Shown: positions 50,606-60,636 of the stretch, one piece after another
Layout: each line of letters begins with the position of its first letter
How positions within the stretch are numbered: the first letter of the stretch is position 1
Source of the DNA: Phaeodactylum tricornutum CCAP 1055/1
Taxonomy: Eukaryota; Bacillariophyta; Bacillariophyceae; Surirellales; Neidiaceae
DNA length: 64,000 bases
NCBI RefSeq assembly: GCF_000150955.2
Contig: NC_011682.1
Coordinates: forward strand, 310,001 to 374,000
Reading direction: 5' to 3'
Program-made: the position numbers and the translations under genes
Notes under the pieces: model-generated
What the model was told of the DNA's origin: nothing
Databases searched by the model: none
The model's input: the letters and a program-made list of their open reading frames with translations, nothing else

Positions 50606-50759
50606 TTTTGCGCGGTTGCTCGAGGGCTTGCCTTTGTTTCACCATTTGACATAGTGCCTGTGGTGATTGTATCCTAGCCACTTTGTTGCACTCCAAGTCC
50701 GGCACAGGCGTCTTCGCCGTGGCGAAAGGAGTGAGAGAGAATCTCGCTCGTCCCTCGCT

Positions 50760-51689
50760 ATGGTTGCCATGCGCCACCACCGTTTAGGCACACGAAGCAC
50801 CGGCAACATGTCGTCCGCGCGGCCGTCTTTCTCTCTCATTCTCCCGTCTATTGTCTTCGGCCTTTGTTTAGGTTCAGCCTTGACCTACAGCATGCTGTTC
50901 CTGAATGACTACACACACAGTTTTTCCGAAGTAGGAATTCGGGGAATCGCACCAACGCAGGCTAACGTCGGCTGGCATCCCATTCATGTATATTACGGCG
51001 ACGCGGTGGGACTGCAGGCGGACCCGTCGCCCGAGGCTTGGTTTGCTCAAGTCCACCAGGACGAGATTGTCATGGATCTAATCGGCAACGACGGTTATTT
51101 CATTGATTTGGCCGCCAACGATGCCAAGGAATTGTCCAATACGTTGGCCTTGGAACGGCACGGTTGGCACGGACTCTGCATTGAACCGAATCCGAACTAC
51201 TGGTACGGGCTTTCGCACCGAAACTGTACCGTCATTGGAGCGTTGGTGGGTGGTGACACACCACCAGGCAGCCTACCCGACAAAGTCCCCGTCAAATTCC
51301 GTGGCGTGTATGGAGGTATGGTCACCGTCATGGACGACAAAATGGCCAATCGCAAAAAGGAACCTGACGCACCGATCGAATACCGCTATCCAGCTTCATT
51401 TGCCAAAGTTCTGGAACAGTTCAATGTTCCGTCCGTCATTGACTACCTTAGTTTAGACGTGGAAGGAGCCGAGTACATGATTCTGCAACATTTTCCTTTC
51501 GATCGGTACCAAATTCGCATCATGACTGTCGAACGTCCAAACAAGCAGCTCAAATCGCTCTTGCTAGAAAATGGGTATGTCTTCTTGAAGGACTTGGTGT
51601 GGTGGGGCGAAACACTTTGGGCGCACCAGAGTACGGGCTTGACGCCCGACCATCCCCAAATTGCCAAGATCAACACCATCCAACCCTAA
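50760..51689 (+). CDS. FkbM-type (Methyltransf_21) methyltransferase-like protein, membrane-anchored
   Basis: A 309-residue protein from the ATG at 50760. An N-terminal hydrophobic anchor (FSLILPSIVFGLCLGSALTY, about residues 22-41) follows a basic segment, giving a type II membrane topology. The catalytic region has GYFIDLAANDAKELSNT (SAM site), GLCIEPNPNYW, and YLSLDVEGAEYMILQHFPF with IMTVE, all standard FkbM marks. Family members methylate hydroxyls of sugars or other small molecules in bacteria; eukaryotic ones often sit in the secretory pathway with unknown substrates. The recent Copia insertion lies immediately upstream and may have displaced or changed its promoter. Confidence 0.8.
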   Translation: MVAMRHHRLGTRSTGNMSSARPSFSLILPSIVFGLCLGSALTYSMLFLNDYTHSFSEVGIRGIAPTQANVGWHPIHVYYGDAVGLQADPSPEAWFAQVHQDEIVMDLIGNDGYFIDLAANDAKELSNTLALERHGWHGLCIEPNPNYWYGLSHRNCTVIGALVGGDTPPGSLPDKVPVKFRGVYGGMVTVMDDKMANRKKEPDAPIEYRYPASFAKVLEQFNVPSVIDYLSLDVEGAEYMILQHFPFDRYQIRIMTVERPNKQLKSLLLENGYVFLKDLVWWGETLWAHQSTGLTPDHPQIAKINTIQP

Positions 51690-51939
51690 AAAGTATTTTC
51701 GCAGCGGTTGGTGGATCTTTATGTTGACTGAAATGAAAGGCGTTGCTCCGTACCACAACTTGTTGCGATGCATGCTTCCTCGGACCAACTTGGCTACCTT
51801 GCGATAATAAATACGGCCTTGTACTTCTTCCCATTGACAAGTTAGAATCACTCTATCTAGTTGAAATCACTCCACAACAAAATAAAATCAATGTACTGTT
51901 TATGGTGATAAAAGTTGATAGTATTAGGTAGCGTCCTTT

Positions 51940-53751
51940 TTAAGATCGAAAGGCGTTCATGCCAAAAGACGCAAATGGGTCTTCCTTTTCTGGAGCAGAG
52001 GCATTGACATTAGGTTGACTTGAATTGTAAGAATTCATGCTGGACACAGGTGGACCGCTACCCATGGGTGCCATACCACCAAAGGCATCCTGATTCGAGT
52101 TACCATAATTTGCAGTGCTATTCTGGGCCCCGAAGCCTTGTGCGTGACCCATCATGGGGTTGCCATTGCTGTTCGATTGCTGAGATGCCATCATCATAGG
52201 GTTGCCCATTCCGTTCCGAGAATTTTGCTGCTGATTTTGTTGCTGTTGTTGCATCATCATCATGCGCTGCTGTTGTTGCTGCATCATCATTTGTTGCTGG
52301 TACATCATGACTTGTTGCGGAGTCATTTGCTGATGCTGCTGACTTTGCATATTGTTCCCGTTTTGAAAGTTCATGCTACCCATCATTGCGGTCATGTTGG
52401 AAATATGGTTGTTGTTGCCGTTGTTCGTCACGCCCATGATATTTGGGTTTGCAGCTCCACCATTCGTACCGCCCATCATACCCATCGAGTTGCTTTGTGG
52501 ATTCATGTTGTTAAAAGACGAATTGTTGCCTTGCATACCATTCATGCTCTGCCTGTTGTTCACGACATTGGACGTTTGTGGCTGTTGCTGCGAAGAGGAG
52601 GAGGAAGGTCCGTACAGTGACAAAATGTCTTGACTACTGGTCGTCCGGGGGTTGTTTGGCTTGCCTTCTTTCGATCGGGATCGGGGAGGCGGGGAACGGG
52701 ACCGATTGCGGGAAGATTCCGTGGAGCGTCCCGACGGTGGCTGCGGATTAAAGTCAAACAAGTCGGTGGTGTTCGAGTTTCCGGAAGTATCCACCACGAA
52801 GGATTCGTGAAAAGATGCGTTGAAGTTGTTGCTACTCGGAGCAGGAGCGTGTGTCGGAGCCGGATCCGAAAGCAAATCGAGCAAATCCATTTGGATGGGG
52901 GCCGACGAGGGGGCCGGGGCCGTGGGATGCTTCACCGGTCGCCGCGTACCACGAGACGTACCGACCGAGGAGGTGGCCCGTTTCGGTGGAGCCGTATTGG
53001 CAATAGCATGGCTCTGTGTATCGGCAGTAAAAGCCGACTGCGACTTTTTCAAACGACGTGCTTCCATGCGTTGTCGGGCGGCTTCCGAAGGCGGTCCGAC
53101 TGCACTGGACGGTGCGCTGGTGCTAGTGCGATTCGCCGTGGGAGACGGTGTCGGTAGGTTACCAAAAGCCGCGGCGTCGTAGTATTTGCGACGTTCGTAT
53201 TTGTCCCGGATGAAACGTTCCCGTGTAGGGCCATCGGCCAAGTTGGTTGGCTTGGCGGCTCCGGATCGAGCCAAGTTCGCTTCAAAGACTGCGTTGACCT
53301 TGGCGTTGCCGCCATTTTCCATCGACATGACTTCCTTCTCTTTCCCTGCAATTGGAGCAACGCAACCAAGAGTCATGTGTCAGATACAGCAGATTTACTT
53401 GGTAGATATACAATTTCAAGACATGAACTGTGGAGACGGAATACTCTACTCGGGAAAGGCGAAAGAATCTCTGTGTGTATGTACAAGACGTGTTTGGATA
53501 TTCGGGTACTTACAAGAATCCAGATTGATGGAGCGGACAAAGGAAATGTGTACTCCTAATCGTCGATGGGAACCGGAACATTCCAAACAGCAGAAAGCCC
53601 CCATGGGGAGCGACCCCGGGGGTGCCCCCGGCGGAGGCACAATGAGTGACGCCCAACGGGGTTGGCGTTCCGGGCAATCCGAGCAAACTTGATTTTCTGG
53701 ACGATTCATGAGCTCCTTGAGCCGTTTCTTCATGATTTTTTGATCGGCCAT
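51940..53751 (-). CDS. Arf GTPase-activating protein with extended zinc finger and Gln/Met-rich tail
   Basis: Exons 53751-53514 (238 bp) and 53345-51940, with a 168-bp intron (GTAAGT..TTGCAG), 547 residues. Arf-GAPs trigger GTP hydrolysis on Arf during vesicle budding. The zinc finger uses C23, C26, C55 and C58, with the catalytic Arg in PRWAS (R32), then [23 protein letters not shown] across the splice site and MGNAK-like GNAKVNAVFEANL. The second Cys pair is 28 residues after the first, while 16 is usual; the extra residues are a PPPGAPPGSLP loop. The C-terminal half is Asn/Gln/Met-rich (runs of Q and M), likely disordered, ending in a short DPFASFG motif as seen in AP/epsin-type binding tails. 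Confidence 0.88.
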
Positions 53752-54624
53752 GGTAGCAGTGTGTCGCAACGCCGATCCAGAAGACACGTAAGGGTACGTG
53801 AGGTGACGTTCACGTTCGCAACGATTCACAGTCAACGAGCTCGTACGAACTGTCAACGCTGGAGCACGTTGTCGAGCGAACAACGAATCCGTTCCAACAA
53901 CGCTGTACTCTCAAGGCAAACCCGGGATACACGAATGGTTGTTTCCCACACAGAGCACCTCGATTTTTGGACACACCAACAGGACGCCTTGCTTTTTCAA
54001 GTCTGTTTTTTCAAGTCACTTTTGCACCTTGCCGGTTGGCAGCCGAGGATTTTTTTTTTTCCTGGGCGAGGTTGGTGTGGGATCGGTCGCGGCCCTCTCG
54101 TTTTTACTCTGCATCAATGACTGCTCCAGTAACGGTATCGTATTCCACTCGCTTTCTGGTACCGAACGATATCCCTCTAGCTAGCTAGTTAGCTACTGCG
54201 CTATGACCCTCGAGACTCGTCCGTTGAACGCGGAAACGATTCCTTGTGAACGTCGAGTTTGTGTCTGTACTACATCCGTCGTGCGGTGATCCAGGAATCC
54301 GCCGGTTTTACGGTCCGAAAGTTTACGAACCTGGATGCACTCACGTCAATTGGACTTGGAATGTCCAATAACAACAACGCAACAAATAGGCGTACGGAAT
54401 TTTCTTTTTGTCAAAGTCGCAGTTGTGCTGCCGATCCCCTTCGTTTGGATCTTGACGAGGGGATAGGGGTGAGGGGTTCGTCCACAGCACAAGCCAAGTC
54501 TACACAAGTGTTGTTGCACTGACTGTGACTGTGAGAGTGGTCCCATTGCCTCTCCGTCGATCCATCGAGCGTACGACGTGAAGAATCCGCATTCTCCGGA
54601 GGCAAGCAGCATTAGCAAAGTAGC
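53752..54624. other. Divergent promoter region (Arf-GAP / CSN1)
   Basis: 0.87 kb, no gene. It has motif copies at 53825 (TTCACAGTCA, 75 bp from the Arf-GAP start) and 54521-54535, and a run of 10 or more T near 54051. Confidence 0.45.
54521..54535 (+). promoter_or_regulatory. Double GACTGTGACTGTGAG motif
   Basis: Two direct overlapping copies of GACTGTGA about 90-105 bp upstream of the CSN1 start codon. Confidence 0.4.
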
Positions 54625-56199
54625 ATGGTATTGGACGTTGAAGCTCTGGTCAGTCGCTACCAAGGCGAAGCCAAGATTCACCGACTCTTGTACATGGCTT
54701 TGCATCCGCCCGGTGATGAAAACGCCACGGCTTGGACGGATCGATGTTACCGACTCCTGGCAATCTACCTCAAAGAAAACGACAACGTTATTCGGTACAA
54801 ACACGTCTTTGGTCATATGCAATCGTCTTCCGCATCAACGTCGGCAGAACGAGCAACGGGCAGTACTTCCGCGTCCCCGCTTCGTAGGACACCCGCGTCC
54901 GGATCGGCCACGTCCCAGACGGCGACCGGTGCGTCGTCTACCCTACCCCCTCCCAACCGGGTAGAACCGTACGATACACGCTGGGTACAGGAAGCGACGC
55001 AGCGTGTACGAGCAGCCCGCGATACTCTGGCGTCGCGTCTAGCGTCGGCACAATCGCAGCTCCACAAGGAAGCCATTCGGGTGGCCTATTTGGCCCTGGC
55101 GTCCTACGAGACGCAGGTCGGGAACATCTCGGACGCCTTTCACCACGCCTTGCGGGCCAAAGAGTACTGTGTCTCACGGCAACAAACCACTCAGGTTAGT
55201 CTCAAGGTACTGGAAACAGCGTTGGCCTTGGACAACTATGCGGCCGTGCAGGATTTCGCCACGAAACTGGAACACACCCTTGGCAACAACAGTCGTGAAA
55301 GCAATGTCGGAAACTGCTCGATACGCATTGCGATAGCTCTGGGACTGGAGCGTCTGGCGGCGCAAGATTTCTCCGCAGCCGCCTCACACTTTGCGTCCGT
55401 CGTCTTGTCGCCATCGCAACCAACCGCCGAGCCCTGGACGACGGTCCTCGCTGCGGACGAAGCGGCCGGGTACGCCGGTCTGCTCGCCTTGGCCTGCAGT
55501 AGCCCGAATGCCATGGCGGCACTGGCGGAGGACGGGGAAGTCTTGGAATTGGCACCCGCACTACGTCAAGCACTGCTTTTGTGGACCCGAAAATACGCCT
55601 ACCGTGAGTGCTATGAGCTGCTGATGCGGGACGTCTTTCCCAAGATGGCCGTCGACGTTTACCTGGGGCCAATATTACCACGGCTGCAAACCTTGATTCG
55701 TGAAAAGATTATTGCTCAATACTGGGAGCCGTACCAAAGAATGGCGCTGTCCACCATGGCGGAAACGCTTGGACCAGATTTGGTACCGTCGGATACGGTC
55801 TTGTTGGACCAGATGGTGCAGCTCATTACATCCGGACGAGTCCGAGATACACGAATTGATATGCAGCAGCGTGTGTTGGTCCGAGAGACGGTAGAGGAAG
55901 AAACATCACGGCTAGAACGAACGCAAGCACAGTTGGAACGCACCACCCGGACCGTTCTGGATGACACCTTGATCATGGTAGTGCGGTTGGCGTGTGTTGA
56001 ACATAATTTGAGTGTCAAGGATGCCGAATCGGCAAACGAACCGCGTCGTAAGGGACATTCCCGCAGGACCCAACCTGCCATGGAAGACGTGACATTGTCA
56101 TCGGACGACGAGGTAGGAGAAGTCTACGCTGACATGGTGGCGGAGGACGACGTACCCATGGAAGATATGGATCAGGCGAATCCTGAAGATTTATACTAG
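54625..56199 (+). CDS. CSN1: COP9 signalosome complex subunit 1 (CSN1)
   Basis: A 524-residue protein. Subunit of the COP9 signalosome, which removes NEDD8 from cullins and so controls CRL ubiquitin ligases. The N-terminal half is helical-repeat (RYQGEAKIHRLLYMA, HKEAIRVAYLALASYETQVGNISDAFHHALRAKEYC shown in part). The RPN7-like region (NVGNCSIRIAIALGLERLAAQDFSAAASHFASV in part) leads into a PCI domain at about residues 300-450 (IREKIIAQYWEPYQRMALSTMAETLG..). It ends in an acidic tail (SSDDEVGEVY..DDVPMEDMD). ATG start; no intron. RPN7 of the proteasome lid is the nearest alternative, but the FG(H)/PCI pattern and length favour CSN1. Confidence 0.85.
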   Translation: MVLDVEALVSRYQGEAKIHRLLYMALHPPGDENATAWTDRCYRLLAIYLKENDNVIRYKHVFGHMQSSSASTSAERATGSTSASPLRRTPASGSATSQTATGASSTLPPPNRVEPYDTRWVQEATQRVRAARDTLASRLASAQSQLHKEAIRVAYLALASYETQVGNISDAFHHALRAKEYCVSRQQTTQVSLKVLETALALDNYAAVQDFATKLEHTLGNNSRESNVGNCSIRIAIALGLERLAAQDFSAAASHFASVVLSPSQPTAEPWTTVLAADEAAGYAGLLALACSSPNAMAALAEDGEVLELAPALRQALLLWTRKYAYRECYELLMRDVFPKMAVDVYLGPILPRLQTLIREKIIAQYWEPYQRMALSTMAETLGPDLVPSDTVLLDQMVQLITSGRVRDTRIDMQQRVLVRETVEEETSRLERTQAQLERTTRTVLDDTLIMVVRLACVEHNLSVKDAESANEPRRKGHSRRTQPAMEDVTLSSDDEVGEVYADMVAEDDVPMEDMDQANPEDLY

Positions 56200-56637
56200 A
56201 TGTTGAAATGCATGAAGACTGCGCACCGTTGACGGATGTCGTGCTGACTACTGCTGGTATTTGCTGACAGGCCCAAGTAGCAAACAATTGTCGGCCATGC
56301 CATTGCAACGTGACAAGATAACAGAAGCCTTAGGCGGAGGTTCACTTTTGTGTATGTCCAATGAGCCCGTCCCTATATGAGTAGCTTTTGTGTCAAGATC
56401 TGCCACTGAAATTTTGTAAGCAGTTATAGACAGGATTAGAATTTCTAGGCTTTCCTGTCTTAGAGTGACTTGGCAATTTGCAGTGTGGACGACCCACCGA
56501 AAACACGGGCTGAGAATTGAGGAGCTATAGCTATGTCTTTTGCCTTACGAATACTTCAATGGCGTGTTCATTGGCATCTTGTCGAATCAGGGCCGTACTT
56601 CGGTCTATTGCTCTCCAGTAGTCTCTAGTGCTTTTTC
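56200..56637. other. Convergent 3' region, nothing recognised
   Basis: 0.44 kb between the CSN1 and WD40 stop codons. Confidence 0.4.
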
Positions 56638-57888
56638 CTAGACGCGGAGAATCTGTAATTTGTCGTGAAACGCGATGCTCACCCAATCGGGTTGTGATGC
56701 GCTCCATTGCAAGTTATTGATTTCTCCGGACGCATTGTAAGCCAAAATTGGTTCTTCAACAGGCCTTTTGGACATGGCACTTAAATCCCAAATCAGGGCC
56801 TGACTGTCGTCTCCCGCCGTGCAAATATGACAGGAAGAATGGGGCGCCCAAGCCGTAGCGTTTACACATCCTAAATGACCGCCAAGTTCTGCAACCGGCA
56901 AGCTAGGGACACGGATGTCAAGAATGACCGTCCTTCGACTATCCACCATAAAGGTGGCCAGGTAATTCGGATCTTGCTTGTTCCATTCCAACCGTAATAA
57001 AGGATCCAAATTGGGCGACTCATAAATAATAGTAGAATGCTCCAAGCTCCGTAAATCAAACATGCGAACACTCCCGTCCGCTCCGACCGAGGCGAACACG
57101 TCCTTTCCTCGGGCAAAGGCCAAATCGAAGACTTCTCTATCATGCGCAATTAATTGGGTGCGCGCCGTTTGGGTTTCAATATCCCAAATTGTGCAGGTGG
57201 TATCAATGGAGGACGTCCCTACAATGTTCGGATCAGCTTCGTTCCAGTCGAAACTAGTAAGCGGAGCGCAGTACTCAGACGTTTTGTTGTTGTTGAGCAA
57301 GCACTCCTTCTTGCATTGCACCGTGCCTTGTCCACTGCCGTCGTCCCGTATGTTCCATACCCGCAAATAGTCCCCGGTCGTAGCCAACAGGTCTGGCGCC
57401 GCGAGTGATTGATCCGGACTCCACAAAATTTTGGTACATGGATATGGGTGGTCGAACGACCCCGCCTGATAGAGCGAAGCGGACCCACCGCCGGCAAAGT
57501 CACTATCTACGTGCTGGGGGACCTTTTTCACAATCTGCACCGCGTTGGAATACTGCTCTACGTAGCTACCAATCGCCAAACGGAATTGGGACGTTTTGTC
57601 CTGTCTATGACAGCCAAAGAGTATATAGTATGCCAGGTGTTAGATCTTGTGTGATGCAAGAAGATGGTAGTGGCAATCAAATCCTGAAGAAATTCGGGAC
57701 ACAACTATCTCTCGCTGATCATTCTCCGACTTATACGGTATTGAAGTCGTGGTAGCTAGAAACACAGTTCCGTCTACATGCATGCCTACATACCTTCGAC
57801 TCCAAGCCATTGAAAATACAGTCCAAGGCGCCGCGTAGGTATAAATCTCCTTGCGTGGCGGTACCATTTCGCTGGGATGATTCGCCAT
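56638..57888 (-). CDS. DCAF7/TTG1-type WD40-repeat protein
   Basis: Exons 57888-57794 (95 bp) and 57604-56638, with a 189-bp intron (GTATGT..GTCATAG), 353 residues. The N-terminus [18 protein letters not shown] / [22 protein letters not shown] is characteristic of the DCAF7 (WDR68, AN11, TTG1/LWD) family. WD repeats follow ([64 protein letters not shown], in part), ending [27 protein letters not shown]. Family members scaffold DYRK/HIPK kinases in animals and MYB-bHLH complexes or clock regulation in plants. Length agrees with the family (about 340). A 5' extension without an ATG was rejected. Confidence 0.92.
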
Positions 57889-58421
57889 ACTAGTGGATAC
57901 GCCTCGATAGATACTCGTGCAGGATATATCAGCCACTTTTTGCGATCCAGAGTCGTTACTCGCCCCAGAGCACTCGCCAGAGTGTGTACGTGCAAAGCAA
58001 AATTCTGGAAACCAGCGGTAATGCGAGGCGCGGAAAGTCGATCTCACTGGTTCAAGGACACTCACTCAAAGGCTTTCAAAATATGTGGGTTGGCAAACGC
58101 AGTCACAGTCGATCAATTCACAGTTAGGCGGAATGGTTTGCGGAGACGTCGACTGGTTATACATTTTGGACACAGCACGACAGAATCTGAACGCTTTCTG
58201 TAGTCCCGTTTGCTCATGAATGTTTCAATTCTCTATGTGTCTCTCCGGTATTCGGTATTTTGGCAACAATATCTTCGTTGACTTACACTTAATGTATGAG
58301 ACATTTTTACTTTTACAATAGCGAGGGGAGTCATCGACAGTGATGCCAACCTGCTTTTACAGTCTGTAACAGTAAGCGAGATATCCCAGGTTTGAATCCG
58401 ACCACGGTACTTTCACTGTCA
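57889..58421. other. Divergent promoter region (WD40 / 2OG-like)
   Basis: 0.53 kb, no gene. Motif copies GTCACAGTC (about 58102), TTCACAGTTA (58117) and TTCACTGTCA (58412-58421). Confidence 0.45.
58412..58421 (+). promoter_or_regulatory. TTCACTGTCA motif abutting an ATG
   Basis: It directly precedes the ATG at 58422. If this motif marks transcription starts, the working start codon may be the next in-frame ATG at 58461. Confidence 0.35.
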
Positions 58422-59870
58422 ATGGTCGCCTGTATAGTTCTGCAAACTACGATAGAACCGATGCAGGAACCCGATTGGGATAAGTTTGGTGGCGTCGTGG
58501 ATTCGGCCTTTGATGACGGACACATTCCCGAGACCATCAAGGCCGTTTCCTCCTCGTCCCATCCCAACTATTCTGGCACGCGCCTCGTGACTTACCCTCG
58601 TTTTCACCGAGATCGATCAGCTCAAGTTCAAGTGGTAGACAACGCTGTCAGTGAAGAGCTTGCTGATGCTTTATATCAGCGAACGGTTCAAGAAGGCCAG
58701 CCCTGGGGGACGTATGTAACCATGAACGACATTCGGAGCCAACGACCCGCAAGCCCACAACGAGAAAGCGGTTTGTCGATTGACGAGTTGGCCTTGCACG
58801 CGGCTACGACGTTTCTCACGGCGGCGATGCATCCCGAACTCGCTACAGAACGATATCACGCAGATGCCAATCCGGCGAGCCCGAACAAAGACAGGTCATC
58901 AACATCGATGTCGTCCTTGTGGACTACAGACGACAGCAATCTGGCGCACGGCGTGGCGGTTTGGGCCCTGGCTGCTGACGAAGGATCGCAGGTACCGTAT
59001 CACATCGACTATGCCGAGCAAATTCGATACGAGTCCAACACAATTGTGGTGCCTGTTTTGGCCGGTACTTTACAATGTAGTCGCGTCAATTGTGGAATGC
59101 TGGGAGGGGATTACGCTGTACACTTGAATGGCTTGGATCACTACCACAAACACGGATACAAGGGTGCGAAAAGCCCGGTTTCGATTACCAGTTTTATAAG
59201 TAGTGCTTCTCTCGGGTGTGAGGATGACAAAAATTGGAAGGTAATCCCGTACCGATTCAACAGGATGATTTGTCAGTCTGGCCATTTGCCTCATTTGAGT
59301 ACCAGGATCGAATCCATAGGGGAAAGTGATACTTCTGTGACGGGTTTGTACGTCAAGCTCCAACGTGTTATTGTCGGCTTCAATGTGTTCCTCCGCGACG
59401 TCGGTGCCGCGGTTCGGGAAGCCCCGGAGCACTCTGCAGCATTTCGACAGCGCGTCCAAGAACGTCAGCGACAGAGACGACCAGTCATACAGAAACAGCA
59501 GCCGGCCCAGACACTATCATTCGATATGATTCGCAAAAATCCTAAGCTGGCCAATCTGTTAATTTTGGCCAAGCGACAAAGAATAAAGGAAGACCTGGGC
59601 AAGGCTCAAGCTGTGCTGGACAAACAAATTATTGAAATGTTGCTCAACTGCACATTTACGTCGGGCTATCTCACGATCTCGTACATAATGGACCATTGCA
59701 GCAAACAGGATGGCGCTTGGCCAAATCCAACCGATGTTTTCGTCCATGTGAAACGCTCTTTAAAAGAAGGTCGTCTTCAGCTTCTTCTGATTGATAATTC
59801 AGAACCAATTTCTCCAGACACACTAGTGGCACCCATTGATTCAACTAGAGACGAAGCTGTGTCGTACTGA
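58422..59870 (+). CDS. 2-oxoglutarate/Fe(II) oxygenase-like protein
   Basis: A 482-residue protein (469 if the ATG at 58461 is used). A double-stranded-helix oxygenase pattern is visible. It has HID at about residues 194-196 (VPYHIDYAEQIRYESN), then a strand TIVVPVLAGTLQC, a distal His in SGHLPHLSTRI (about 288), and Arg before the last strand (LQRVIVGFNVF, about 314). Together these are the H-x-D...H metal triad and the 2OG-binding Arg of this superfamily. The C-terminal ~150 residues are helical (NLLILAKRQRIKEDLGKAQAVLD in part) and end in a possible FVHVKRSLKEGRLQLLLI element. Substrate unknown. The call rests on motif spacing, not on a close family match. Confidence 0.5.
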   Translation: MVACIVLQTTIEPMQEPDWDKFGGVVDSAFDDGHIPETIKAVSSSSHPNYSGTRLVTYPRFHRDRSAQVQVVDNAVSEELADALYQRTVQEGQPWGTYVTMNDIRSQRPASPQRESGLSIDELALHAATTFLTAAMHPELATERYHADANPASPNKDRSSTSMSSLWTTDDSNLAHGVAVWALAADEGSQVPYHIDYAEQIRYESNTIVVPVLAGTLQCSRVNCGMLGGDYAVHLNGLDHYHKHGYKGAKSPVSITSFISSASLGCEDDKNWKVIPYRFNRMICQSGHLPHLSTRIESIGESDTSVTGLYVKLQRVIVGFNVFLRDVGAAVREAPEHSAAFRQRVQERQRQRRPVIQKQQPAQTLSFDMIRKNPKLANLLILAKRQRIKEDLGKAQAVLDKQIIEMLLNCTFTSGYLTISYIMDHCSKQDGAWPNPTDVFVHVKRSLKEGRLQLLLIDNSEPISPDTLVAPIDSTRDEAVSY

Positions 59871-60636
59871 AACGACAATTGTACCTCATACAGAGCGCAA
59901 ACATTTACAAACCTTTTATCTCTCGCTGAGGCTTGTGTACTAGCCTTTTTCAATTCGATTCACACCAGTGTCACAGATTACCACGTTGATAGTTTGCACC
60001 CGTGCCACTTTATCGACTTACAGAACGGTGGAAGCATTCAAGGATGGTTGTTTTGACCAGAGCAAAAATGTTGAAATACGCAGATGAAAATTGTGTTGAC
60101 CACGCATTGCATCTGTATCCCAAGGTAGCGATGTGTGCCGTTCTATCAAAAGGTTTAGAATTTTTTCGATAGAATTGTCAAAACGGAAAACCGAGACGCA
60201 GAACAATCGAGAAGCCACTGCCTAAAGGAAACCTATGGCGTGAAAATATCCCAACAAGGGTATTAGGCTCAACTATCAGTTGGGATAGCGTTCGGCCAAA
60301 CTCCTTTTCCCTCTATTTTCATAGGGTCTGAACTTCTGTAAGGGAAGTTTATCCTTTCAGGTAATCTCTATATTCAGTTTTTCTTTACTTCAAAGTTTCA
60401 AAGCACCCGATGTCGTTTTCACTGGTTTGAGGCTAAAAGTAAGTCTCATTTTCTACCGATCAACAGTGAACACATGCTCTCGCCATTTGCTCATAGTTGC
60501 TTCTCGTGGCTAGCAGTATTCACGGTAGTGAACCCGCAGGTTCAAAATTCAGCTCCTCCGCTTTTCCTACTGGCATTAGCAAAGGGCATGGAAATAGAGG
60601 AATGAAACAAACAATGCTTATCAGGAAATAATTAGT
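59871..60636. other. Intergenic, nothing recognised
   Basis: About 0.77 kb without a coding signal. Confidence 0.4.

Noticed and set aside
58320-58410. Possible tRNA around GGTTTGAATCC
   Set aside because: The T-loop-like string is not flanked by complementary stem bases, and no acceptor or anticodon stem can be drawn.
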